The notes under the pieces: generated by a model
What the model was told of the DNA's origin: nothing
The model's database searches: none
Seen by the model: only the letters and a program-made list of their open reading frames with translations
Translations under genes and position numbers: made by a program
DNA from: Candidatus Aminicenantota bacterium
Lineage (GTDB): Bacteria > Acidobacteriota > Aminicenantia > Aminicenantales > Aminicenantaceae
NCBI GenBank assembly: GCA_011773465.1
Contig: WVXO01000012.1
Span: forward strand, 2,368-66,367
Direction: 5' to 3'
Length of the DNA stretch: 64,000 bases
Part shown: one piece after another, positions 8,625 to 18,016 of the stretch
Layout of the letters: every line of letters begins with the position of its first letter
Numbering within the stretch: position 1 is the first letter of the stretch

Positions 8625-9095
8625 TTTTGAAAAAGTCAGCTTCAGAAAATCTTGTTTAAGATTACAATGATTTTATCCAAACGCTCTTTCCATTGCAAAT
8701 TCCTTCTGGGGTCAAGTCTTGCTTTTTGCACCCCTTTCTAGTCCCCTTTTTATGACTCCTTTCTGGTTTCTAGAAAAAGCAGACTGTTCTTCATGCTCAT
8801 TAATTAGGTAACACCTTCTGTAATGATATTGAAGATATAAGTGTCATTGCGAGCGACCGAGGGGAGCGTGGCAATCTCACCGGAATAAATAACTCCTTTT
8901 TATGAGATTGCTTCGTCGCTTCGCTCCTCGCAATGAAATTATAAGAGTGTTACAGGATTAATGAGTTAGTATACCTCTCCCCTTTTCTTTATTATTTATG
9001 GATTTGAATTCCGTTTTTTTTTAGTATATGTTAATCATCTTTAATGGAAGATAGCTATCTGAAAAGACTCTACTCGACTTAACAGGAGAAATAAG
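8625..9095. other. Intergenic region with repeat debris
   Basis: This 471-base divergent region contains fragments resembling the AAAAGGGGAC/CTTTTTCT family (AGTCCCCTTTTT at 8741, AGAAAAAGCAGACTG at 8773). It also has a GGGGTCAAGTCTTG...GCACCCC stretch near 8709-8735 and the REP-like hairpin listed next. The promoter for the gene at 9096 should lie after 8940. No ORF or RNA gene was seen. Confidence 0.5.
8844..8936. repeat. REP-like inverted repeat, TCATTGCGAG...GCAATCTCA
   Basis: The left arm TCATTGCGAGCGACCGAG... (8844-8879) is answered by a right arm at 8903-8936 whose reverse complement starts TCATTGCGAGGAGCGAAG. Both arms end in GCAATCTCA, so an imperfect hairpin with arms of about 34-36 bases can form around a 23-base centre. 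The CATTGCGAGCGAAGCGAAGCAATCTC type is dispersed in many bacterial genomes, often associated with REP-type elements. Only one copy occurs here. Confidence 0.75.
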
Positions 9096-11624
9096 ATGAA
9101 AGCCTTCAAAAAAATCATTATCGTGGCTTTTTCACTCCTTATTCCTTTTCTTCTCCAGGCAGCAGAATTTCAGGTTAAAGTCATAAAAAGCGAAGATGAC
9201 CTACCTGAAAAATTTTGCAGTCACTGGGAAAAAGGAGACTTTCTTATTTTTAACGGAAAGAACCTAGCCCTAATCGGTGGAGCCAAGAGACGTTTAAAAA
9301 ACCTGACTAACTATCCGACAGGCGACGCCATGGGCAGTATTATAAGTTTCGTCCCTGCAGGAAAAAAAATAGTAAGCAACCTGAATATCGGATCACCTTA
9401 CATCAGGATAAAGAGAAAAAGAGAATATATAACCTACACCTCAGTTAAACCTTTAAAAGAGACTGCCCAAAAAGCGGCTCTTGCTTTTGAAGCCGCGGCT
9501 CTTTACGAAGGGAAAAAAGGGGAAAAAGCCCGGATCAGGACTCGCTATCATTTTTCCCCTCTTGAAGGAAGAATTGACGTCACTTCAACCATAACTAATA
9601 CGGGAAAGAAAACGTTCGAAGATCTGGATTATGATCTCTATTTTTATGCATTTAACCAGTACTATTTCAGCCCTTTTGACAGAAAGAAACATCCTGACTT
9701 AAGGTTCAGAGTTTACCAGAAAAAAGGACATTATTTGGGCTGGCTCAATATGAATCCTCTTCAAGAGAAAGAAAAATCTGTTAAAGAAGACGAAGAATCT
9801 CCTCCTATACCAGGAACACTAGCTCCTAAGGAAATATTTGAAATTCGCCACATTCTGCTCGTGGATATTCAACATGAAAACTTACTACAAAAGATCTATA
9901 AAATTTTTAACGTAGAGCCAGAAGAAGCGTTCATTCATTTTAAGGATTTCAGTGGCAGTACCATGGAGGTCATTGTCAAAGATGCTTATTCCTCTTCTAC
10001 CTTTTTCCGCTCCTTTCTGGAAAATCCTTTTTCCCTCAAAGTTCCTCTTCCCAAGGGCGCCTATAAGGCGAGAGCAAATTTCTTCCCGGCCGTCTGCGAA
10101 GAGCTCCTTGTTGTCGGATTAGAAGATGAAAGTTCATGCGTTCTTCAAAACCTCCCGCAGGGGAAGGTGAAAGTAAAAATTGTAAACAGCAAAGGAGAAT
10201 TTGTGCCCGGGAAGGTCACTTTTATCGGCCTTTCGCCGACTAAAACTCCCTATTTTGAACCCGAGAATCCTGTAAAGAGCGGAAGAAAATGGGAAACTTC
10301 CAAAAATTCCTGTTTTCCTCAAGAAGAAGGGAAGGAAGTGAAATTGCCTGTAGGAACCTATCTTGTCACTGCTTCAAGAGGGCCGGAATATTCTATAGAC
10401 AAAAAAGTCGTCGAAATATTGAAGAATGAGCAGCAAGAGTTGATCTTTTGCATAGATAGGGTATTAAAGACTCCAAATCTCATCTCAGTCGATCCTCACA
10501 TGCACACCGATCAATCAGACGGAAGAGTTCGAATTTCTGAAAGAATAAGATCCGTTGTAGCCGAGGGGATCGACGTGGCTGTAGCGACTGACCACAATAA
10601 CATCACGGATTATTTTCCAACGCTTAAGAGACTTGGCCTGAACAAATATTTAGCAGTCATATATGGGAGTGAAGTGACCGTCTCAGGCTTAATCCATTAC
10701 AACACTTACTCATTAAAATTCAGACCAGAGGAAGAATACAACGGCGCAATCTACCCTGGCGTCGACGAAGCCTCCCTCCTCTTTGAAGCAAGCCGGAAAA
10801 AAGATCTCAAAGCCATTCTTCAAGTAAATCATCCAAGATCAGGGACCTTAGGTTATTTCAATACCTATCTACTTGACCTTGAATCCGCAGCCTTTGCTCG
10901 AGTGAATTTCGATACGTCCTTTGATGTCCTGGAAATAATGAATGGACCTTATTATTATTCCTCCAATTTTTGGGCGATTGAGGATTGGCTTCATCTTTTA
11001 AATAGAGGTTACTACTTCCCTCTCATCGGCTCTTCTGACTCCCATTCAATAGACAGGGGAGAACCAGGTTACTCTCGAACATATATTATGTATGAGGGAG
11101 AAGAGGGCGATAACCTGAAAGGGGACGCCCTTGCTCTTTCCATAAAGAAAGGGCGCTCTTTTGCCAGCAACGGTCCCCTAGTGGAGTTTAAAGTCAACGA
11201 TAAATACCGCTCAGGCGATTCCTTTACGTCCTCAGCCGGAAAAGCCGAGGTTTGGATTAGAGTTCAAAGCTCGCCCTGGGTAGCAGTGGATGAAGTGAGA
11301 TTAATCGTGAACGGAGAAAGGAAAATTATTTTTCCAATCAAGACTGCAAGAGAGGACATTCAAAAATTCACAGAACAAATCAGTTTGAAACTGAAGAAGG
11401 ACTCCTACATAGCTGTAGAAGTCCTGGGCAAGAAGTCTCTCTACCCTGTCTTACAACAATATTCCAAAAAGGGGCTCTTAAAGGATGCAGCCCTCCCTTA
11501 CGCTCTGACAAACCCGGTGTTTATTGATGTGGACGGAAACGGGAAGTTTGACCCTCCTCTGCCTGGAAAAATCAAGTTGCGTTCTGACATTCCAGAACCA
11601 AAAAAATTAATACAGCGCTATTAA
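9096..11624 (+). CDS. Exported PHP-domain metallohydrolase, CehA/McbA family
   Basis: AGGAGA precedes the ATG and a signal peptide (MKAFKKIIIVAFSLLIPFLL) is clear. The first 450 residues are beta-rich with CarbReg-like segments (KVKIVNSKGEFVPGKVTFIG). A PHP domain occupies about residues 465-700. It has the H-x-H pair in DPHMHTDQSDG, ATDHNNI, QVNHPRSG and GSSDSHSIDRGEPG, which together give the expected metal ligands. A beta-sandwich tail follows, and GNGKFDPP near the end resembles a calcium loop. CehA/McbA relatives are metal-dependent hydrolases or esterases, some active on carbamates and phosphoesters. The native substrate here is unknown. The gene stands alone between divergent and spaced neighbours, so it is probably monocistronic. 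Confidence 0.85.
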   Translation: MKAFKKIIIVAFSLLIPFLLQAAEFQVKVIKSEDDLPEKFCSHWEKGDFLIFNGKNLALIGGAKRRLKNLTNYPTGDAMGSIISFVPAGKKIVSNLNIGSPYIRIKRKREYITYTSVKPLKETAQKAALAFEAAALYEGKKGEKARIRTRYHFSPLEGRIDVTSTITNTGKKTFEDLDYDLYFYAFNQYYFSPFDRKKHPDLRFRVYQKKGHYLGWLNMNPLQEKEKSVKEDEESPPIPGTLAPKEIFEIRHILLVDIQHENLLQKIYKIFNVEPEEAFIHFKDFSGSTMEVIVKDAYSSSTFFRSFLENPFSLKVPLPKGAYKARANFFPAVCEELLVVGLEDESSCVLQNLPQGKVKVKIVNSKGEFVPGKVTFIGLSPTKTPYFEPENPVKSGRKWETSKNSCFPQEEGKEVKLPVGTYLVTASRGPEYSIDKKVVEILKNEQQELIFCIDRVLKTPNLISVDPHMHTDQSDGRVRISERIRSVVAEGIDVAVATDHNNITDYFPTLKRLGLNKYLAVIYGSEVTVSGLIHYNTYSLKFRPEEEYNGAIYPGVDEASLLFEASRKKDLKAILQVNHPRSGTLGYFNTYLLDLESAAFARVNFDTSFDVLEIMNGPYYYSSNFWAIEDWLHLLNRGYYFPLIGSSDSHSIDRGEPGYSRTYIMYEGEEGDNLKGDALALSIKKGRSFASNGPLVEFKVNDKYRSGDSFTSSAGKAEVWIRVQSSPWVAVDEVRLIVNGERKIIFPIKTAREDIQKFTEQISLKLKKDSYIAVEVLGKKSLYPVLQQYSKKGLLKDAALPYALTNPVFIDVDGNGKFDPPLPGKIKLRSDIPEPKKLIQRY

Positions 11625-11740
11625 TCAGATATGAATGAGAGGAGTAAAAGTTAATAACTTAGGAAAGATCATCAATAGGAAAGGATAACACGATAATCCT
11701 CGGCTGCCTGGTGATGCATATTTTACCTCTACTCGATTGA

Positions 11741-12424
11741 ATGAAAAGCAATAATAATCTTTCAGGCCTTTCTCCTGCAAAGTCCCGTGAAATACGTTTT
11801 AGAATCAAGACATTATTATTTGCTCTTCAGATTATTGTAGTAGCTGCTCTCCTTGTGGTCTGGCTGAGTTCTGAGTCTATTCAGAAGAGCAAAAATTTGT
11901 GGGTTCTCTTCATCTATAGTTTTCCTTCTCAATTTTTAATCCCTATTGTCCCTCATGAACCTGTTCTACTCTATTTTGGCAAATTCTATCCTCCTTTAAC
12001 GGTTGCCTTGGTAGACATAGCTGGCACATTGCTGACCGAGGCCCTCAACTACTCAGTATTTAAGTATATAATTGATACAAACTTTTTCCAGAAAGTGCGT
12101 TACAGAAAAACTGTTACCAAAGTAGTTGAACTATTCAACAGAGCTCCTTTTATCGCTCTTTTTGTGGCAGGATTCACTCCCGTACCATTCTATCCTTTCC
12201 GTTTCTTGGTTGTCATGGCGCATTACCCTATCTGGAAATACCTTCTGGCTGTTTTTCTCTCGAGAACTCCTCGTTTTTATGTCCTTGCCCTTATAGGTTA
12301 CGCAATCAAAATTCCCGATTATTTGATAATCGCAATTTTTATAATTCTTATCGCCTCAGCCAATATTCCTCTTTTGAGGAAATTTTTTAAAAAAAGACAA
12401 AGAAATAAAACATATGCCTCTTAA
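11741..12424 (+). CDS. VTT-domain (DedA/TVP38-like) membrane protein
   Basis: About five hydrophobic segments are visible, starting with LLFALQIIVVAALLVVWL. The VTT-type core is FGKFYPPLTVALVDIAGTLL followed by APFIALFVAGFTPVPFYPFRFLVVMAHYPIWKYLLAVFLSRTPRFYVLALIG. The F/G-x-x-P-x-P-F-x-x-x-R pattern and re-entrant arrangement are typical. DedA/VTT proteins act in lipid flipping or polyprenyl-phosphate recycling at the inner membrane. The gene overlaps the following epimerase by 11 bases, so the two are almost certainly co-transcribed. With the lipid kinase just downstream it suggests a small membrane-lipid locus (inference). The ribosome site at 11741 is poor. Confidence 0.75.
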   Translation: MKSNNNLSGLSPAKSREIRFRIKTLLFALQIIVVAALLVVWLSSESIQKSKNLWVLFIYSFPSQFLIPIVPHEPVLLYFGKFYPPLTVALVDIAGTLLTEALNYSVFKYIIDTNFFQKVRYRKTVTKVVELFNRAPFIALFVAGFTPVPFYPFRFLVVMAHYPIWKYLLAVFLSRTPRFYVLALIGYAIKIPDYLIIAIFIILIASANIPLLRKFFKKRQRNKTYAS

Positions 12425-13388
12425 AGCTTTGGTTACTGGAGCAACTGGTTTTATCGGGAGCCATCTGGTTCAAAGCCTGGTCGAAGAAAATTGGGATGTG
12501 ACCTGTCTTATAAGGTCCAAAAGTAGGACCGATTTTCTCCAAAAATTCCCTGTCCGTTTTGTCCAAGGCTCTGCGACTGACATAGATAGCTTGGGGAAGG
12601 CGGCCAAAGGTCAGGATTATGTCTTCCATCTGGCGGGGCGAATTCACCCAGCAAGCCGTGCAGTCTATGATATAGCAAATCATCAACTGAGCAGGAATTT
12701 AGTCCAGGCATGCCTCAGGAAAAATCCATCCCTCAAACGTTTTGTTTACATCTCGTCTATATCCGCAGCCGGTCCCTCTCTTCCAAATTTTTACTCTGAT
12801 GAAAACCAGGCTCCTTCTCCTGTTTCAGAGTACGGCCGAACCAAACTCAAAGGAGAAGATGCCGTCCGTGAAGTATGGGATCTCATCCCGGCCACCATTA
12901 TTCGCCCTCCCAACGTATACGGTCCAAGGCAGCAGGAAACTGAACTTCTGATAAAACTTATCAGTAAAAGGATTGTGCCCCTTCTCAAAGAAAAAAAAGA
13001 AACAACCAGCCTCATTTATGTCATAGACCTCATACAAGGTATACTCCAGGCAGCTCTTTCGCCAAAAACTAAAAACCAGGTCTATTATTTAACTGACGGA
13101 AAAGGCTATTCCTGGCGTAAAATTATTCTCACTATAAAAAAAGTTGTTATAGGAGAGTCTTTCTTTTTTCCTCTTCCTGAGGGATTAATTTCTTTTGCAG
13201 CTTGGCTCGTTGATATGCTCAAGAAGACAAGGCTTATAAAATCCTATTTCGGGCGAAAGCTCTGGCGGGCCATGACACAAACTCCCTGGCTTTTTTCTTC
13301 ATCCAAAGCAGAGAAAGATTTCGGTTTCCGCACCAGTTACAGCCTGGAAAATGGAATCAATGAAACAGTGAATTACTATCGAAAGTGA
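12414..13388 (+). CDS. NAD(P)-dependent epimerase/dehydratase (extended SDR)
   Basis: The N-terminus has the Rossmann signature TGATGFIGSH (residues 8-17). The catalytic pair Y140-x-x-x-K144 is in SEYGRTKLKGE, preceded by VYISSISAAGPS with the catalytic Ser region and followed by RPPNVYGPRQ. Length (324 residues) is standard for extended SDR sugar-nucleotide epimerases, 3-beta-HSD-like or dihydroflavonol-reductase-like enzymes. The C-terminal half (GRKLWRAMTQTPWLFSSSKAEKDFGF) resembles sterol or flavonol-type members more than UDP-sugar epimerases. The exact substrate cannot be told. It starts inside the end of the VTT gene. Confidence 0.85.
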   Translation: MPLKALVTGATGFIGSHLVQSLVEENWDVTCLIRSKSRTDFLQKFPVRFVQGSATDIDSLGKAAKGQDYVFHLAGRIHPASRAVYDIANHQLSRNLVQACLRKNPSLKRFVYISSISAAGPSLPNFYSDENQAPSPVSEYGRTKLKGEDAVREVWDLIPATIIRPPNVYGPRQQETELLIKLISKRIVPLLKEKKETTSLIYVIDLIQGILQAALSPKTKNQVYYLTDGKGYSWRKIILTIKKVVIGESFFFPLPEGLISFAAWLVDMLKKTRLIKSYFGRKLWRAMTQTPWLFSSSKAEKDFGFRTSYSLENGINETVNYYRK

Positions 13389-13430
13389 CTCCGCGTATCC
13401 ATAAGATCTGATCCCTCCTGATAATAACAT

Positions 13431-13663
13431 CGTGGGGGTCTGATTCATCAATCCCACATTTTTTATCTTCTGTAGGGGCTTGATTCATCAAGCCCACCTT
13501 ATAATTATACACAAATAATTGATTTGTATTCTGTAAGGGCTTGATTCATTTGTAGGGGCTTGATTTATCAAGCCCACCTTATGATTATGCGTAAGTCATT
13601 GATCCATATACCGTAGGGGCTTGATTTATCTTGTGTAGGTGTTTGATTTATCAAACACACCTT
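13431..13663 (+). repeat. Family A repeat array 1 (TGTAGGGGCTTGATTTATCAAGCCCACCTT)
   Basis: The 377-base gap between the epimerase and lipid-kinase genes is mostly this array. Full palindromes are at 13471-13500 and 13551-13580. A diverged unit at 13431-13460 reads GTCTGATTCATCAATCCC. Left half-units (TGTAAGGGCTTGATTCATT at 13532 and CGTAGGGGCTTGATTTATC at 13612) stand directly before full units. The last full unit (13634-13663) has TGTTTGATTTATCAAACA, with paired changes in both arms. This argues that the hairpin itself is maintained. Confidence 0.85.
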
Positions 13664-13765
13664 ATGAGGTAAAAGGAATCGCACATGAGCTAAAATGCAA
13701 TAGTAACTCGATTAGTTTTTGACTTAAATATATCGAGATGCTATAAGTTCAAAGTTGGGCTACGA

Positions 13766-14695
13766 ATGAACGAAAACATTTTTTCCTCACAAGAAATTTC
13801 CTGCATCGTCAACCCGCAGGCAGCAAACAAAAAGTGGAAGAGAAGAAAGAAGCTTAGAAGCTATCTCCAGAAAAACCTGCCATGTCGAATCATTGATTTT
13901 CAAGGAAGCAAAGAAGGAACCATTGAAATGGCCAAGAAACAAAGTCTGACCCAAAAGATCATAGTGGCCGTGGGCGGAGATGGGACAGTTGCCGATGTCA
14001 TCCAAGGCATCATCGAAGCACGAAGAGAGAAGGATATCATCTTAGGAATCATACCCTTTGGAAGCGGAAATGCTTTCCGAAAATCCCTGGGCATTCCTAA
14101 AAGTGTAAAAAAGGCCATAAGGCTCCTCAAAGAAGGAGAAGAAAAAACAATCGATCTTATAGATATCGAAGGAAAAGTGACCGGAATTGCCAGTATCGGA
14201 GCAACGGCCAAAGTCACCCAGGAAAAACTTCAACATAATATTCAAGGCTTCTTAGGCCATATTTTAGCCTCAAGGATCATGCCCTCATTACCCAAAACAG
14301 AACAGCAAATAGAGCTCTTCGATGGTATTAGCGATAACGGAGAGCAATTTGATAAAAAAACTTTAAACCTTAGCCTTTATGAGTGTGTGGTAGGGAAAAC
14401 AATCTATTTTGGCTATAACTGGAAAGTTTCTCCCAGAGCCAAGATCGATGACGGATTTCTCGATATTACTCTATATGAGACAAGTGGATTAAAATACTTG
14501 TTATTTTTTCCTCTCATCTATTTCGGCCTTTATCAAAAAACACAAAAACATTTTAAAGCAAAAAAAATGATAGTTCGGGGTAAAAATCTTCCTGTCCAGT
14601 ACAACGGCGAATTTCTGGGGATGAAGGATAAGTTTGAATTTAGAGTTCTTCCTCGAGCCCTGAAAATAATCGGTGCAAAAGACGATAAAAAGTAG
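13766..14695 (+). CDS. Diacylglycerol-kinase-family lipid kinase
   Basis: The protein has the DAGK catalytic pattern: CIVNPQAANKK near the start, the nucleotide loop VAVGGDGTVADVIQGI near residues 68-83, and LGIIPFGSGNAFRKSLGIP. The C-terminal domain contains DDGFLDITLYETSG and VQYNGEFLG. Length (309) matches the YegS/DgkB-like family. It phosphorylates diacylglycerol or a related lipid at the inner membrane face. It is flanked on both sides by family A repeats, so operon links cannot be judged. No strong ribosome site precedes the ATG. Confidence 0.85.
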   Translation: MNENIFSSQEISCIVNPQAANKKWKRRKKLRSYLQKNLPCRIIDFQGSKEGTIEMAKKQSLTQKIIVAVGGDGTVADVIQGIIEARREKDIILGIIPFGSGNAFRKSLGIPKSVKKAIRLLKEGEEKTIDLIDIEGKVTGIASIGATAKVTQEKLQHNIQGFLGHILASRIMPSLPKTEQQIELFDGISDNGEQFDKKTLNLSLYECVVGKTIYFGYNWKVSPRAKIDDGFLDITLYETSGLKYLLFFPLIYFGLYQKTQKHFKAKKMIVRGKNLPVQYNGEFLGMKDKFEFRVLPRALKIIGAKDDKK

Positions 14696-14738
14696 TCATT
14701 ATTCATCAAAGATTTGATGAGTTAAATCCTTATAATTT

Positions 14739-14825
14739 AAGGTGGATTTGATGAATCAAACCCCTACAATAGAAGGTGGGCTTGATAAATCAAGCCCCTA
14801 CATAAGATAAATCAAACGCCTACGA
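14739..14825 (-). repeat. Family A repeat array 2
   Basis: Two full units in reverse orientation lie 44 bases behind the lipid-kinase stop: GGTGGATTTGATGAATCAAA...CCCTAC (14739-14770) and GGTGGGCTTGATAAATCAAG...CCCTAC (14773-14804). An extra half-unit of the CCCTAC arm follows (ATAAATCAAACGCCTACG). The extra half-unit is again the GTAGGG-type arm. Confidence 0.85.
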
Positions 14826-14936
14826 TTCAATTCCACAATCATCAAGAGTGCAGGATTGATTTTCTTTATCCATTAATACTAAAAATCTCTAAGTTGGTCT
14901 ATAAAAAATACAAAAAAAATGATAGTCTTACTGGTC

Positions 14937-16052
14937 ATGACCAAAAGAAAAATTCCAATTTCTCTTCTCCTCTTTTTTATGGCCGGACACTCTTTTATTT
15001 TTGCCTCTAACCTCGAGACGTTCGGGTATTATGAGAATCGGTTTTTTATACTCAGCAGCGGCAAGCTGAGCCTCCAAGATATCAGTGAGAATTTTTCCTT
15101 GGGCGATTATAACCGTCTCCGCCTTCAATTCAGGTCTTCGTTATCAGAGAACATATCATTGAATCTTGCAGTGGATTTCTTCACTTTCCATGGAATTATC
15201 AGTAGCCCCTTGGGAGTGTACGAGAACTCCGATCGGTCAGACACGACTCATACTCAGTTAGACAGGGCGTACATCGATCTTTACTTTCCTGGATTCGACA
15301 TCACTATCGGAAAACAGCGAGTCGCCATAGGCATCTCCCATCTCTGGGCACCGCTGGACCTGTTCAACAGAGTAAATATCTTCGAACCCGCTGAGGAAAA
15401 ACCTGGAGTGAATGCCATCAAGGTTTACGTTCCAATCGGGCAAACATCGAGTCTAACTGGAGTTTTTTCGCCTGAAGATAATTTCAACTCTTCAAAATCG
15501 GGCCTCAGAGCACAAACCCAAATTGCCGGTGTGGATGCGGCTTTGACGTTTATCAGTTGGGGAACGCGAAATCAAACCATTTACGGCCTGGACCTCCGCG
15601 GTGAAAACTTCATCGGCTGGTGGGTAGAGGGAGGCTATTTTTCATCTCCCGGAGAGAAAAACATGAAGCTTGTTGTCGGGTTCGATTATACTTTTCCGTT
15701 TAAAAGCGGAATCTACTGGCTGAATGAATTCTTCTATGATGAGAGTGGAGAAAAAGACAGCGGTCAGTATGACTTCGATAGGCTTTTTACAGGAGAGAGC
15801 TTCACTCTAGCTCGAGAATATTATTTTTCCGCTCTGCAGTTTCCTTTTATCGGCCTTCTCTCTTTAAGCACAACTTATATCGGGAACTGGACAGACGGCT
15901 CATATATCTTCAGCCCTGGCCTTCGGTACGAGCTTACCCAAAATGTAACTTTGAATCTGGGCATATTCTTTTTGATGGGCAGAAAAGGAGGAGAATTCAA
16001 CAGGGAAGGGGCAAATGATGTATTCTATATCTGGCTTAAAATGAATTTTTAA
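14937..16052 (+). CDS. Outer-membrane beta-barrel protein of an ABC/LolA-like export operon
   Basis: The track starts at 14919, but ATG 14937 begins a signal peptide (MTKRKIPISLLLFFMAGHSF) and is the likelier start. Neither has a good ribosome site. After cleavage the protein alternates short amphipathic strands with aromatic girdles, for example YNRLRLQFRSSLSENISLNL, AYIDLYFPGFDITIGKQRVA, GLRYELTQNVTLNLGIFFLM, and ends in aromatic FYIWLKMNF, a typical barrel-assembly C-terminus. The conserved-looking GKQRVAIGISHLWAPLDLFN recalls DUF1302-type and porin-like barrels. It lies just upstream of the ABC genes, so it is probably the outer-membrane partner of that transporter. Confidence 0.72.
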   Translation: MTKRKIPISLLLFFMAGHSFIFASNLETFGYYENRFFILSSGKLSLQDISENFSLGDYNRLRLQFRSSLSENISLNLAVDFFTFHGIISSPLGVYENSDRSDTTHTQLDRAYIDLYFPGFDITIGKQRVAIGISHLWAPLDLFNRVNIFEPAEEKPGVNAIKVYVPIGQTSSLTGVFSPEDNFNSSKSGLRAQTQIAGVDAALTFISWGTRNQTIYGLDLRGENFIGWWVEGGYFSSPGEKNMKLVVGFDYTFPFKSGIYWLNEFFYDESGEKDSGQYDFDRLFTGESFTLAREYYFSALQFPFIGLLSLSTTYIGNWTDGSYIFSPGLRYELTQNVTLNLGIFFLMGRKGGEFNREGANDVFYIWLKMNF

Positions 16053-16067
16053 TAAATGGAGCAAGAC

Positions 16068-16763
16068 ATGTCTATCGCTAAACTGGAAAACATTCACAAA
16101 GTTTACCATATCGGAAAAATCGACTTCCCAGCCCTGAGAGGAATCTCCTTCTCTATCGAGGAAGGAGAATTTCTATCGATCGCCGGTCCTTCAGGCTCAG
16201 GAAAAACCACAATCCTCAATCTCCTCGGCTGTCTGGATAAACCCAGCCAGGGAAAAATCTTCTTGGAGGAAAAAGACATCACCGCTCTTCCGACATCCAA
16301 ATTGGCGGATGTGCGGCGGAAAAATATCGGCTTCGTCTTCCAGACGTTCAATCTTATTCCTGTTCTGACCGCCATGGAGAACGTGGAATTCCCGTTGATC
16401 CTGGAAGGTCAGCACGATCCCAAAGAGCGACGCCAGGTAACGGAGGATATTCTCACTGAAGTTGGGTTGAAAGATTTTCTTCACCGTCGCCCCAACGAGA
16501 TGAGCGGCGGCCAGCAACAAAGAGTAGCTGTCGCTAGGGCATTGGTTAAAAAACCAAAACTAGTTCTGGCAGATGAACCTACTGCCAACCTGGACTCTGT
16601 GACAGGCGAGGAGATACTCCAACTGATGCTCGAGCTAAACCAGAAAACATCAACCACTTTTGTCTTCTCCACACACGATAAGATGGTCATGGATTTCGCC
16701 CGAAGGATTATCAGGCTCCGAGACGGGAAAATCGAATCTGACCAGAAGGTTAACAAGAAATGA
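16068..16763 (+). CDS. LolD/MacB-type ABC transporter ATPase
   Basis: I prefer ATG 16068 over the track start at 16056, because GGAG at 16058-16061 then has normal spacing. All ABC motifs are present: Walker A GPSGSGKTT (residues 40-48), Q-loop FVFQTFNL, signature MSGGQQQRVAVARAL, Walker B LVLADEPTANLDS, switch His in FVFSTHDK. Sequence and length match the MacB/LolD class, which drives lipoprotein release or efflux without translocating substrate through the membrane domain. The stop overlaps the next gene by 4 bases (ATGA), so translation is coupled. Confidence 0.93.
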   Translation: MSIAKLENIHKVYHIGKIDFPALRGISFSIEEGEFLSIAGPSGSGKTTILNLLGCLDKPSQGKIFLEEKDITALPTSKLADVRRKNIGFVFQTFNLIPVLTAMENVEFPLILEGQHDPKERRQVTEDILTEVGLKDFLHRRPNEMSGGQQQRVAVARALVKKPKLVLADEPTANLDSVTGEEILQLMLELNQKTSTTFVFSTHDKMVMDFARRIIRLRDGKIESDQKVNKK

Positions 16764-18016
16764 AGATGCTGTTTAAGCTCGCGTTCCGGAATGTCTTCCG
16801 GTACAGAAGACGCACGATCATCACCTTCTCCGCTATATCTTATGGTCTGGGCTTGATGGCCGTAGGAATCTCCCTTTATAACGGAGTCGACACGCATGCC
16901 ATGGATAACATCATCAACAGCCAGACAGCTCATCTCAAGATCTTGGCCGCCGGATACTTTGAAAAAAAAGATGAAGTTCCTCTTGAATTCACCATCGACG
17001 AACCTCAGGAAATAAAAAGCCTACTGAAAAATAACCGGGATATTCAAGGTATCGAGAGTCGCGTCCTCTTCCAAGCAAGCATCATCTCCGGCATGGATGA
17101 GCTTCCCTGTATGGGTGTGGCCATCGAGCCTGAAATCGACCCGCTGGTATTTAAAATAAAAGACTCCATTATAGACGGACGCTTCCTGGAACCGTCGGAA
17201 TCGAAGATCATCCTGGGCAGCGGGCTAGCCCGGGATCTAGGCCTGAAAGTCGGAGACGATTGCACTCTCAGGATTTTTTTCTCCATAGAAGATTTTATCT
17301 GGAATGCGCTCGACCTTGAAATTGCTGGGATTGCCAAAACCGAAAACCCGATGGTCAACCGAGGGACCGTATTCATTCCCCTCTCCCTCGCTCAGGAAGC
17401 CTTAAGCCTAGAAAACAGCGTGACTGAGCTTGCGGTTCGGATTGAAGACAGGAGGCGACTTCTTGAGGTAAGGGAGTCCATTGAGGGTCGACTGGCGAGC
17501 TTGAGCAAAGACTATGAGGTCGTGAGCTTCGAAGAATACGCATCTGACTTCAAAGAGCTGATGAGGATGAGAAGCAGAATGCAGGCCCTTATCCCTCTGA
17601 TGATGATCCTGATCGCCACCCTGGGAATCGTGAATACCATGCTCATGGCAGTCATGGAGCGGACGCGTGAAATCGGGATGCTGGCCGCGATGGGCATGCG
17701 GAAAATGGAAGTCATGCTCGTATTTATCTTCGAGGGCGCTCTCATCGGTATTTTTGGCTCTTTTGCGGCCTGCGTCATCGGGGGTTTGGGGGGGTGGTGG
17801 CTGGAAGCCAAGGGATTTAGTCTAGCCTTTTTGGGAGAGGAGATAGCCGAAATGGTGTCGTTTCTCCCTATGGAAGTGTACAAGGGGGATTTGACAGCAG
17901 GAACACTGATTTTTACTTTTATTTTAGGAACCGTTATCTCTATACTGGCTAGCCTTTACCCAGCCTATAAGGCTGTCAAGCTCGACCCGATTCAGGCATT
18001 GAGGCACGTGGGATGA
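16760..18016 (+). CDS. LolC/E-like (FtsX/MacB) ABC permease 1
   Basis: The topology is one N-terminal membrane helix (RTIITFSAISYGLGLMAVGISL), a periplasmic domain of about 230 residues, and three C-terminal helices (LIPLMMILIATLGIVNTMLM, GALIGIFGSFAACVIGGLGG, TLIFTFILGTVISILASLYP). The FtsX signature MERTREIGMLAAMGMRK is present, and the protein ends in YPAYKAVKLDPIQALRHV. The length of 418 is standard. This architecture belongs to LolC/LolE/MacB mechanotransmission permeases. It overlaps both neighbouring genes by 4 bases, so ATPase and two permeases form one unit, probably a heterodimer with the next gene. Confidence 0.9.
   Translation: MKMLFKLAFRNVFRYRRRTIITFSAISYGLGLMAVGISLYNGVDTHAMDNIINSQTAHLKILAAGYFEKKDEVPLEFTIDEPQEIKSLLKNNRDIQGIESRVLFQASIISGMDELPCMGVAIEPEIDPLVFKIKDSIIDGRFLEPSESKIILGSGLARDLGLKVGDDCTLRIFFSIEDFIWNALDLEIAGIAKTENPMVNRGTVFIPLSLAQEALSLENSVTELAVRIEDRRRLLEVRESIEGRLASLSKDYEVVSFEEYASDFKELMRMRSRMQALIPLMMILIATLGIVNTMLMAVMERTREIGMLAAMGMRKMEVMLVFIFEGALIGIFGSFAACVIGGLGGWWLEAKGFSLAFLGEEIAEMVSFLPMEVYKGDLTAGTLIFTFILGTVISILASLYPAYKAVKLDPIQALRHVG

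Noticed and set aside
8705-8800. Possible third copy of the AAAAGGGGAC element
   Set aside because: The two arm-like pieces are in the wrong relation for an inverted pair, so it is described as debris only.
16481-16933. 150-aa minus-strand ORF in the ABC ATPase gene
   Set aside because: Shadow of a gene with all five ABC motifs on the other strand.
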